Origin: Candidatus Auribacterota bacterium
Lineage (GTDB): Bacteria > Auribacterota > JAFGBW01 > JAFGJP01
Direction of reading: 5' to 3'
NCBI GenBank assembly: GCA_016929035.1
Contig: JAFGJP010000307.1
Span: forward strand, 1 to 5,367
Length of the DNA stretch: 5,367 nt
Shown: positions 1 through 5,367 of the stretch, in pieces
Layout: every line of letters begins with the position of its first letter
Numbering within the stretch: position 1 is the first letter of the stretch
The notes under the pieces: generated by a model
The model's database searches: none
What the model was told of the DNA's origin: nothing
What the model saw: the letters and a program-made list of their open reading frames with translations, nothing else
Made by a program: the position numbers and the translations under genes

Positions 1-12
1 ATATTTGTATGC

Positions 13-40
13 TTGAAAACATCAGCGTGTAAGTTACAAT
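13..40 (+). promoter_or_regulatory. Putative sigma70-type promoter of the hybrid kinase gene
   Basis: A TTGAAA box at 13-18 and a TACAAT box at 35-40 each match five of six bases of the -35 and -10 consensus and are separated by 16 bases. Transcription would start near position 47, giving a leader of only about 13 bases before the kinase start codon. The site is seen directly; its activity is inferred. Only 12 bases of sequence lie upstream of it, so upstream operators or an upstream gene cannot be judged. Confidence 0.55.
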
Positions 41-50
41 TAAAGTAAAC

Positions 51-55
51 AAGGG
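51..55 (+). promoter_or_regulatory. Ribosome binding site of the kinase gene
   Basis: AAGGG at 51-55 lies 4 bases before the ATG at 60. The spacing is on the short side, but no other purine-rich stretch precedes this ATG. The first PAS domain begins within the first ten residues, so this start is preferred to the next in-frame ATG (Met16), which would cut into the domain. Confidence 0.55.
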
Positions 56-59
56 TAAA

Positions 60-3000
60 ATGGAAAGACGTCCTGTCCTGAAGCTCCAGAAGATCTTTAA
101 TGCCATGGGAGATGCGATCCATGTCATTGACAGGGAGGAGAGGATTCTTTTTGTCAACAAGTCCTTTATCGAATGGCTGAAACAACTTGATATCAGGCAG
201 GATATCATAGGGAAGCCTCTTCTAGAGGTCTTTCCTTTTCTTCCCGAGAGCGTGCACCAGGAATATCACAAGGTGTTCAGGAATAAAAAGACCCTGATAA
301 CCCAGGAGAAAACGACGATCGGCCATGAAGACATCATCACGGAAACGCGGAAAATACCTGTTGTCGAAAGTGGGAAAGTCATGCAGATCGTCACGGTTGT
401 CAGAAATATCACCGAGCGCAGTCTAGCTGAACAGGCGATCAGGCAAAGCCGGAGCCGGCTGGCAGCTGTTGTCGAAAACCTTCCCTTTGATTTTTTTCTC
501 ATCGATGAAACAGGCCGTTACGTCATGCAGAATTCCAGGTGCAGGGAAAACTGGGGAAATATAATCGGAAAGCGCCCAGGAGATATCTGTCCGGACCCTG
601 ACATTCTTCAGATCTGGCAGTCGAATAACAAAAAAGCTTTTTCCGGAGAAACCGTGAAAGGTGAAGTCGCCTTTAACATCCGGGGCGAGGAGAGGTTTTA
701 TTTCAACATCATTTCACCTGTTTATCAGGGTGATGTGGTATGCGGCATACAGGGAGTCAATATCGATATCACGGAGCAGAAGAGTGCGGCCCTTGCTCTC
801 CAGGAAAGCGAAGAACGATACAGGAGGATCACACAGAGCATTACGGATTATATCGTGACGGTCAGGATTGAGGGCGGCCGTCCGGTTGAAACCGTGCATT
901 CTCCGGCCTGTATCGCTGTGACCGGATACACGAGCGAAGATTTTTCTTCTAATCCGTTTCTCTGGTTTCAGATGGTTCATGAAGAGGACAGGGAGGCTGT
1001 AGCCCGATACATCCGCGATTTTCTTTCCAATAAGGGAGCAGGGCCTCTTGAACATCGCATCATCAGAAAAGACGGGGCCATTCGCTGGATAAGAAACACG
1101 CCGGTTCCACATTATGACAGCAGCGGATTAATATTATCATATGATTCTCTTATACAGGATATTACGCAGAGAAAGCAGGCTGAAGAAACACTTTCTGAGA
1201 GAGAAAGTTTTTTCTCGGATGTTTTTTCCAGCATTCAGGACGGCATCAGTATTCTGGACAATGATTACACGATCATACGTGTCAATCCGATGATAGAGAA
1301 GTGGTATTCCCATTCCATGCCTCTTGTCGGGAAAAAGTGTTATGAAGCTTATCATAAAAGAAAAGAGATATGCGAAGTCTGTCCGACCCGGCAGGTCATT
1401 GAAACAGAGCATCCGGCCTATGAAAGCGTCCCTATGCGAGACGGGGAAGGAAAGATCATCGGGTGGATCGACCTTTACACGTTTCCTCTTTTTGACAGAG
1501 AGACAGGAGAGCTAAAGGGCGTTATTGAATATGTGCGAGACATTACGGACCGCGTAAAAGCAGAAAGGCTTTCAGAGATCCAGAGAGACCTTGCGATACG
1601 CCTGAGTGCTTCGACAAACATCAAGGAAGCCATGGAGCATCTCTTTGAGTCGGCTTTCCAGGTCGGTGAAGTGGACTCCGGCGGACTTTATCTTGTGGAC
1701 GAGGAGAGCGGAGCGGTCGATCTCGTTTATTCCAAAGGGCTTTCTGAAGGCTTTCTGGCAAGCGTTTCACATTTTGAAAAAAATAATCCTGAATACGATA
1801 TCGTTAAAAAAGGAGAGCCTGTCTACATCCGCTACATGGAGGGAGATCTGTCCAAGGTCCATGAAGCCAGAGAAAAAGAACGTCTTTTAACGGTCGCCTG
1901 CATTCCTTTAAAACATGAAGGCCGGGTCATCGGGTCGATCAACTTCGGCTCCCACACATTGAAAGAGCTTTCGACCAGTACGCGGATTGCCCTGGAGGCC
2001 ATTGCTGCACAGGTCGGGGGAGCGGTTGTGCGGATAAAGATCCAGGAATCGCTGGCTGAAGAAAAGGAGCTTCTGGACGTCACTCTTCGCTCGATCGATG
2101 ACGGTGTCATCACAACAGATATAGAGGGAAAGATTATTCTGATGAACGATGTTGCCGAGTCCTTGACAGGCTGGACGTATCAGGATGCTTTTCGAAAGCC
2201 GCTTAGGCAGGTCTTCACTGTTTTTAGAGAAAAAAACGGACATCCTTTCGAGGATCCTGTCAGCCGGGTCGTGAAAAGTGGAGCCAGGATAGAGATAAGA
2301 GAATCTCTTTACCTGAAGTCAAAGGTCATAAGGGACCTGGTCATTGCCGAATCGGTCGCCCCTGTCAAGGACAAGCAGGGGAACATCATCGGAGTTGTTC
2401 TTGTTTTCCGGGACATAACGGAAAAGAGGAAGATCGAGGAAGAGCTCCAAAGAGCCCAGAGAATGGAGTCCATCGGGATTCTTGCCGGCGGTATTGCCCA
2501 TGATTTCAATAACATTCTGACAGCGGTCGTCGGGAATATTTATCTGGCCAAGACCCTGGTAAGCCCTCAGGATGAAGTCTACGATGTTCTTTTTGATGCA
2601 GAAAAGGCTTCGCTTCAGGCGAGAAACCTGACGCATCAGCTTCTCACCTTCTCCCGCGGGGGAGTTCCTGTGAAGAAGGTCACTTCGATTCTTGAAATTC
2701 TCAGGGAGTCGATCAGCTTCAGCCTCAGAGGATCAAATGTGCGATGTGAATATTATAAAAAGGGGAAAATATGGAATGTCAAGGTTGATGCAGGGCAGAT
2801 AAGCCAGGTCATCAGCAATCTCGTCATTAATGCTGAGCAGGCCATGCCTGATGGCGGTACAATAAAAGTCATTTTGAGCAATGTCAGGATAACGAAGAAG
2901 GGGAAGAGGGCTCTCAAGCCCGGGAATTACGTAAAGATTGCCATCAAAGACCAGGGTATCGGGATAAAGGAAGAATACCTCAGCAAGATTTTTGATCCTT

Positions 3001-3575
3001 TTTTTACGACAAAGCAAAAGGGAAGCGGGCTCGGGCTTGCCATCACGTATTCGATCATCCAGAAACATAATGGATTCATCAAGGTCAGGTCAGAGATCGG
3101 TCAGGGAACAACGTTTACTTTCTATCTGCCTGCTACGGCAAGTCAACTTAGCAGGTCGAAAAAACTTGATAAAAAAACTGCTGTCCCCGGTAAAGGGAAA
3201 ATCCTTCTTGTTGATGATGAAGAAGCTGTTCAGAGGGTTGGAAGGAGGATCTTGGGTTACCTTGGCTATGATGTGGATGTCGCTTCTGAAGGCAAAGAAG
3301 CCGTTGATATCTATTCCAGCGCCTTGAAAGACAAAGCGCCGTTCGATGCTGTTATCATGGACCTGACGATCCCGGGAGGCATGGGAGGAAGTGATGCGGT
3401 CAGGAAGATAAAAGAAGTTGATCCAAAAGCGAAAGTCGTCGTTTCCAGCGGGTACAGTCAGGACGTGGTCCTTTCTGAATACAAAAAGTATGGATTTTGC
3501 GGTATGATTTCCAAGCCCTATGACCTTGAAGAGATGAGCTCAACCCTTTCAAGGATCATTGGACCAAGAAAATAA
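60..3575 (+). CDS. Cytoplasmic multi-PAS/GAF hybrid sensor histidine kinase with C-terminal receiver domain
   Basis: This 1171-residue protein should autophosphorylate on a histidine and pass the phosphate to its own receiver domain. Rough domain order: PAS1 8-118, PAS2 129-238, PAS3 252-370, PAS4 381-496, GAF 505-660, PAS5 664-787, HisKA-type dimerisation region 796-868, HATPase 905-1024, receiver 1046-1166. PAS domains end in N/DIT motifs at about 117, 236, 368, 494 and 785, each followed by a charged helix. The phosphorylatable histidine is His814 in GGIAHDFNN. The ATPase shows an N box (NLVINAEQAM, 920-929), G1 (DQGIGI, 964-969), F box (FDPFFTTK, 978-985) and G2 (GSGLGLA, 988-994). The receiver has acidic residues Asp1052/Asp1053, acceptor Asp1101, Ser1130 and Lys1152, so it looks intact. 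No signal peptide, membrane segment or DNA-binding output domain is present, so a separate partner is expected. PAS4 carries a Cys/His cluster (Cys427, His432, Cys438, Cys441). The ligand is unknown. Kinase identity is very sure; no specific gene name can be given. Confidence 0.97.
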   Translation: MERRPVLKLQKIFNAMGDAIHVIDREERILFVNKSFIEWLKQLDIRQDIIGKPLLEVFPFLPESVHQEYHKVFRNKKTLITQEKTTIGHEDIITETRKIPVVESGKVMQIVTVVRNITERSLAEQAIRQSRSRLAAVVENLPFDFFLIDETGRYVMQNSRCRENWGNIIGKRPGDICPDPDILQIWQSNNKKAFSGETVKGEVAFNIRGEERFYFNIISPVYQGDVVCGIQGVNIDITEQKSAALALQESEERYRRITQSITDYIVTVRIEGGRPVETVHSPACIAVTGYTSEDFSSNPFLWFQMVHEEDREAVARYIRDFLSNKGAGPLEHRIIRKDGAIRWIRNTPVPHYDSSGLILSYDSLIQDITQRKQAEETLSERESFFSDVFSSIQDGISILDNDYTIIRVNPMIEKWYSHSMPLVGKKCYEAYHKRKEICEVCPTRQVIETEHPAYESVPMRDGEGKIIGWIDLYTFPLFDRETGELKGVIEYVRDITDRVKAERLSEIQRDLAIRLSASTNIKEAMEHLFESAFQVGEVDSGGLYLVDEESGAVDLVYSKGLSEGFLASVSHFEKNNPEYDIVKKGEPVYIRYMEGDLSKVHEAREKERLLTVACIPLKHEGRVIGSINFGSHTLKELSTSTRIALEAIAAQVGGAVVRIKIQESLAEEKELLDVTLRSIDDGVITTDIEGKIILMNDVAESLTGWTYQDAFRKPLRQVFTVFREKNGHPFEDPVSRVVKSGARIEIRESLYLKSKVIRDLVIAESVAPVKDKQGNIIGVVLVFRDITEKRKIEEELQRAQRMESIGILAGGIAHDFNNILTAVVGNIYLAKTLVSPQDEVYDVLFDAEKASLQARNLTHQLLTFSRGGVPVKKVTSILEILRESISFSLRGSNVRCEYYKKGKIWNVKVDAGQISQVISNLVINAEQAMPDGGTIKVILSNVRITKKGKRALKPGNYVKIAIKDQGIGIKEEYLSKIFDPFFTTKQKGSGLGLAITYSIIQKHNGFIKVRSEIGQGTTFTFYLPATASQLSRSKKLDKKTAVPGKGKILLVDDEEAVQRVGRRILGYLGYDVDVASEGKEAVDIYSSALKDKAPFDAVIMDLTIPGGMGGSDAVRKIKEVDPKAKVVVSSGYSQDVVLSEYKKYGFCGMISKPYDLEEMSSTLSRIIGPRK

Positions 3576-3578
3576 GAG

Positions 3579-4214
3579 CTATTGAGAGCCGTTCCTCTGG
3601 TTGTCTTTACCGGGAGATTCTTTGAATTCAAAATAAAGGATAGAGCCCGGGTCTTCCGCCGGGATGCCGGCATCGAGAACCATATCCTCTCCGCCGGATG
3701 AAAGGGTAACAGCGCTTTCTGTAATGTCTTTGACGACAAATTTTCTGTTGTCCATCCAGAACGATTTGCCGACCCACAGATTTTCGTCTGAGTTTTTCAA
3801 GGTAGCAATATAACAGGCGTTATAGATTTTTGTCTGGACATTGGTGAAAAGCTTGATCGCTTTCTTATCTGTGCCTGTGAGTACAAGGAAGGATTCGTCT
3901 TTTTGCAGAGTCATTCCTTCCTCAGTCGTATACTCAGCCGTCCTTTTGGCCAGGGAATCTATCTGGTAGCCGAAGAGGATGTCGCCCATTTTGAGAAATT
4001 GGGTGGCCTTCAGCCCTTCCTTTGTATCAGGAATATTCGAATGGATCTTGAAAGTGAATTCATTATTGACTTCGATGTAACCCGTAAAAGTCAACTCAAC
4101 AGGTGCCGTATATATTTTTTCTATAGTAAGCGCTTTTTCATAACCTGGACACTCCATGGCAAAAAAAAGCACAGAAAATATTATCAGGATCCTTTTGATC
4201 ACTTTTTGAATCAT
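3579..4214 (-). CDS. Predicted exported protein of unknown family, 211 residues
   Basis: No family is recognised. The N-terminus looks like a signal peptide or membrane anchor: basic residues Lys4, Lys7 and Arg8, a hydrophobic core at about 9-20 (ILIIFSVLFFAM), then ECPGYEKA. Cys22 is not in a proper lipobox (preceded by Met-Glu), so a lipoprotein is unlikely. The mature part alternates hydrophobic and polar residues, suggesting mostly beta structure. Residues 152-180 (FWMDNRKFVVKDI then AVTLSSGGEDMVL) resemble the short beta repeat of periplasmic proteins that bridge secretion or pilus complexes; this is only a weak impression. The tail is polar (KDNQRNGSQ). The start is supported by AAAGG 7 bases upstream, and the next Met (20) would destroy the signal segment. 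The stop lies 3 bases from the stop of the convergent kinase gene. It is transcribed divergently from the 229-residue protein gene. A real gene is likely because of length, signal sequence and ribosome site; function is unknown. Confidence 0.8.
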   Translation of the reverse strand: MIQKVIKRILIIFSVLFFAMECPGYEKALTIEKIYTAPVELTFTGYIEVNNEFTFKIHSNIPDTKEGLKATQFLKMGDILFGYQIDSLAKRTAEYTTEEGMTLQKDESFLVLTGTDKKAIKLFTNVQTKIYNACYIATLKNSDENLWVGKSFWMDNRKFVVKDITESAVTLSSGGEDMVLDAGIPAEDPGSILYFEFKESPGKDNQRNGSQ

Positions 4215-4226
4215 CCTTTGGCCTTT
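4215..4226 (-). promoter_or_regulatory. Ribosome binding site region of the 211-residue exported protein
   Basis: Read on the minus strand the sequence is AAAGGCCAAAGG followed directly by ATG. The distal AAAGG (4222-4226) sits 7 bases before the start codon and is the likely Shine-Dalgarno element; the proximal AAAGG abuts the ATG and is too close to work alone. This supports the choice of start at 4214. No convincing minus-strand promoter was found between this gene and its divergent neighbour. Confidence 0.5.
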
Positions 4227-4312
4227 ATCTTACAACAAAAGGGAGATAAACTCAAACAGGTAATAAGAAAGAACCCTGTTGGGGCTGACATTCAGTTCTT
4301 TGTTGCCATTTA

Positions 4313-4377
4313 AAGCGCTAAAAGTCCTCAAATAAGGTGTGAGCGCTTGAATTATTTGGCATTTTTCAACTTATTTG
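4313..4377. repeat. Nested inverted and direct repeats in the divergent promoter region (possible operators)
   Basis: Two pairs of perfect 7-base inverted repeats interleave here: AAGCGCT at 4313-4319 with AGCGCTT at 4342-4348, and CAAATAA at 4329-4335 with TTATTTG at 4352-4358. A further direct copy of TTATTTG lies at 4371-4377, 19 bases (close to two helical turns) from the previous one. The copy at 4352-4358 overlaps the predicted -35 box and the copy at 4371-4377 fills the spacer just before the -10 box. This placement suits a repressor or activator site, but the binding factor is unknown and AT-rich heptamers can recur by chance. Confidence 0.4.
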
Positions 4378-4384
4378 ATAAAAT
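4356..4384 (+). promoter_or_regulatory. Putative sigma70-type promoter of the 229-residue protein and downstream genes
   Basis: TTGGCA at 4356-4361 and TAAAAT at 4379-4384 each match five of six consensus bases and are separated by the ideal 17 bases. Transcription would begin near 4391, giving a leader of about 37 bases to the ATG at 4428. The surrounding DNA is much more AT-rich than the flanking genes. An AT-rich inverted repeat (ATAAAA 4378-4383 / TTTTAT 4385-4390) covers the -10 box and start region, which should ease strand opening. Confidence 0.6.
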
Positions 4385-4427
4385 TTTTATAGTATCTTTA
4401 ACTAAATAACAAAATAACATAATTTTT

Positions 4428-5117
4428 ATGAAAGTTTTTCGTATTTTTATTTTTTCACTGTTTTTTAGCCTTCTTGTTTATTTTTCCATCCATGTTATCC
4501 AGAGAGGCGAGCCCCGCAATGTTGTTTTTGACAAAAAAGTTATTTTTATCAATAGCGGGGTAGGGAAAAAGGGCTATATTTGTACAGACGGAATGGAAAA
4601 TATAACAAGCCTCGTTATCGAAGGCTTTAATTACGATCCGCCTGTTGAGATCAAGCCGGGCGGTCTTATGATGGGAAACGAAGACCTGACGACCATGGAA
4701 GGAGCTCTTAAGGCTATTCTTACAGCCAAGGCGACAAACAACAGGGAATGGGAGTACACGATGACAGAATACTACTACATGACAGAGCTCAAAAAGATTC
4801 GAAAAAACCTGACGAAAGACGTTCTGGACATGCTGAACAGGGAAGATGCCAAGTACGGAAAATACAAGTTGATCACCATGGACTTGAGGGTGAAGATCGG
4901 GAATAACATTCTTTGTGTTCTCCGCTGTTATGATGTGAATGACCAGCATGAGATCAGAAGTATAGTCCTTCGTGATATAGGAGGGCAGTATTTTCAGATG
5001 AAGCTCAGGACGAAAAGAGAGCGGATCCAGAAGCTGTACGTCCTCTCCTCTTATGCCTCAGGGATCTACAGGCAGATCGTCGAAGAACCGCAAAAAGGTC
5101 TGCCGGATCTTTTTTAG
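4428..5117 (+). CDS. Membrane-anchored or secreted protein of unknown family, 229 residues
   Basis: No family is recognised. One hydrophobic segment at about residues 5-24 (FRIFIFSLFFSLLVYFSIHV), preceded by Lys2 and Arg5, is followed by a polar, charged domain. No clear signal peptidase site is visible, so a single-pass anchor with the rest outside the cytoplasm is the best guess. The middle (about 109-145) is rich in Tyr, Met, Lys and Glu and probably helical; 146-190 looks like alternating strands (KLITMDLRVKI, ILCVLRCYDV); 190-217 is basic and helical. Cysteines are at 52, 163 and 167. ATG 4428 is the only sensible start: a stop at 4407-4409 closes the frame upstream and the next Met (56) would remove the membrane segment. 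No Shine-Dalgarno sequence precedes it. It is the first gene of a rightward cluster with a possible 28-codon ORF and a TPR-like secreted protein. A real gene is well supported; its function is unknown. Confidence 0.82.
   Translation: MKVFRIFIFSLFFSLLVYFSIHVIQRGEPRNVVFDKKVIFINSGVGKKGYICTDGMENITSLVIEGFNYDPPVEIKPGGLMMGNEDLTTMEGALKAILTAKATNNREWEYTMTEYYYMTELKKIRKNLTKDVLDMLNREDAKYGKYKLITMDLRVKIGNNILCVLRCYDVNDQHEIRSIVLRDIGGQYFQMKLRTKRERIQKLYVLSSYASGIYRQIVEEPQKGLPDLF
5092..5115 (+). terminator. Weak terminator-like hairpin over the end of the 229-residue protein gene
   Basis: AAAAAGGTC (5092-5100) can pair with GATCTTTTT (5106-5114) around a five-base loop, giving nine pairs including one G-U, and the run of Ts continues to 5115. 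The stem is mostly A-U and the T run forms part of the stem, so it would be a poor terminator and could at most trim downstream transcription. It overlaps the last codons of the gene, so coding constraint alone may explain it. Confidence 0.25.
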
Positions 5118-5124
5118 AGGGAGG
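5117..5124 (+). promoter_or_regulatory. Strong Shine-Dalgarno sequence ahead of a 28-codon ORF
   Basis: GAGGGAGG at 5117-5124 is the best match to the anti-Shine-Dalgarno sequence in the window and begins at the last base of the TAG stop at 5115-5117. Counting GAGGG or GGAGG as the core gives 6 or 3 bases to the ATG at 5128. It would suit translational coupling with the preceding gene. What it serves, other than the short ORF, is not apparent. Confidence 0.45.
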
Positions 5125-5127
5125 ACC

Positions 5128-5214
5128 ATGACACAGGAAAGGGAAGCCGTGGGTTTTGTTTTGAACGGGCTGGCTGCATCCTGTCTGCAGGGATTCGGAA
5201 GGAAGAAGTTTTGA
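5128..5214 (+). CDS. Possible small ORF of 28 codons
   Basis: The ATG at 5128 follows the preceding stop codon by 10 bases and has a strong Shine-Dalgarno sequence. It encodes a 28-residue peptide beginning MTQEREAVGFVLNGLAA and ending in a basic tail, GFGRKKF, before TGA at 5212-5214. The centre is mildly hydrophobic with one cysteine (Cys19); no signal peptide, lipobox or known toxin or leader-peptide motif is evident. It ends 4 bases before the start of the next gene, so it could be a true small protein or a coupling ORF that carries ribosomes to the next start. It may also be spurious; length alone gives no support. Its reading frame differs from that of the downstream gene, which has a stop at 5162-5164 in its own frame. 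Confidence 0.35.
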   Translation: MTQEREAVGFVLNGLAASCLQGFGRKKF

Positions 5215-5218
5215 TTCC

Positions 5219-5367
5219 ATGGACAAGAGGAAAGATATTACCCGATATTTTTTCATTTTTTTATTTTTTCTGACACAGGCGGGCGCTCTGCCTCTTTGTG
5301 CTGACGAAAAGACAGATGAGGCAGAAAAATATTTTCAGGAAGCCAGATATAAGCAGGCTTTGGACGC
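5219..5367 (+). CDS. N-terminus of a secreted TPR-like repeat protein, cut by the window end
   Basis: Forty-nine complete codons are visible. The N-terminus is a clear signal peptide: basic start (MDKRK, Arg9), hydrophobic core at about 10-18 (YFFIFLFFL), and a likely signal peptidase I site after LCA at residue 28, before DEK. The first mature residues, DEAEKYFQEARYKQALDA, have the spacing of a tetratricopeptide-type helix pair (Ala-x2-x-Phe with a following Tyr-x-x-Ala-Leu), as in many periplasmic TPR proteins; this rests on about 18 residues only. ATG 5219 is preceded by AAGGAAGAAG at 5199-5208, 10 bases upstream, and there is no earlier in-frame ATG after the stop at 5162-5164. It is probably cotranscribed with the 229-residue protein. 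The 3' end and any further domains lie outside the window. Confidence 0.75.
   Translation, partial: MDKRKDITRYFFIFLFFLTQAGALPLCADEKTDEAEKYFQEARYKQALD

Noticed and set aside
714..1112. Minus-strand ORF within the kinase gene, and similar ones at 1137-1412, 1832-2243, 2309-2636 and 2733-3068
   Set aside because: All lie within the well-supported kinase reading frame, whose domains and catalytic motifs are continuous across these positions.
3663..3674. Perfect 12-base palindrome GATGCCGGCATC as an operator or terminator
   Set aside because: It lies within the coding region of the 211-residue protein, has no T run, and its bases fit ordinary codons, so chance is the simpler explanation.
4223..4252. 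Minus-strand promoter TTGAGT-N17-TAAGAT ahead of the 211-residue protein
   Set aside because: Each box matches only four of six bases and the implied transcription start would fall inside the ribosome binding site.
3903..4313. 136-codon plus-strand ORF opposite the 211-residue exported protein
   Set aside because: It lies mostly antisense to a gene with a signal peptide and ribosome site, runs through the divergent regulatory region, and has no recognisable domain.
4357..4372. Sigma54 promoter suggested by TGGCA at 4357-4361, with a second TGGCA on the minus strand at 4304-4308
   Set aside because: Both have a plausible -24 element, but the sequence six bases on is AACTT or AACTG, not the TTGCA-type -12 element. 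The sigma70 reading on the plus strand is much better.
4215..4427. Small RNA or tRNA gene in the divergent intergenic region
   Set aside because: No cloverleaf, stable multi-stem fold or intrinsic terminator is visible; the region is better explained as promoter and leader DNA.
4455..4949. 164-codon minus-strand ORF opposite the 229-residue protein
   Set aside because: It is an antisense shadow; its translation is rich in His, Val and Cys without domain character, while the plus strand has an N-terminal membrane segment and promoter.
5005..5256. 83-codon minus-strand ORF at the right end
   Set aside because: It overlaps three plus-strand features antisense and its basic, Ser-rich translation shows no domain or export signal.

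Overview
The window reads as a bacterial chromosomal segment of moderate G+C (visual estimate mid-40s percent, not computed). The dominant gene is a large soluble hybrid histidine kinase of the multi-PAS, GGIAHDFNN-box type. Such kinases are especially abundant in Deltaproteobacteria/Desulfobacterota and similar sensory-rich environmental anaerobes (Nitrospirota and Omnitrophota also carry them). A cysteine-rich PAS variant inside it fits that setting. The lineage is an inference from protein style only; there is no rRNA, tRNA or other phylogenetic marker here.

Layout: (1) 1-59, a short upstream region with a good sigma70-like promoter and a ribosome binding site. (2) 60-3575 (+), a 1171-residue hybrid sensor kinase: PAS-PAS-PAS-PAS(Cys)-GAF-PAS-HisKA-HATPase-REC. 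(3) 3579-4214 (-), a 211-residue predicted exported protein of unknown family, converging on the kinase with only 3 bases between the two stop codons. (4) 4215-4427, a 213-base AT-rich divergent regulatory region with a strong promoter-like site reading right and nested inverted and direct repeats over it. (5) 4428-5117 (+), a 229-residue protein with one N-terminal membrane segment and no recognised family. (6) 5128-5214 (+), a possible 28-codon ORF with a strong ribosome binding site. (7) 5219 to the window end (+), the start of a secreted, TPR-like protein, cut by the window edge.

How the parts may work together: the right-hand genes (4428 onward) look like one operon of envelope or periplasmic proteins driven from the divergent region. 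The 211-residue exported protein is transcribed the other way from that same region. The kinase is cytoplasmic, with no membrane segment and no DNA-binding output domain, so it should act through a separate phosphotransfer or response-regulator partner not seen here. Nothing in the sequence directly links the kinase to the exported-protein genes. No mobile element, CRISPR array, RNA gene or obvious new defence system is visible. The most unusual items are the Cys/His motif in the fourth PAS domain, the repeat-rich promoter, and the nearly G-free leader without a Shine-Dalgarno sequence ahead of the 229-residue protein.
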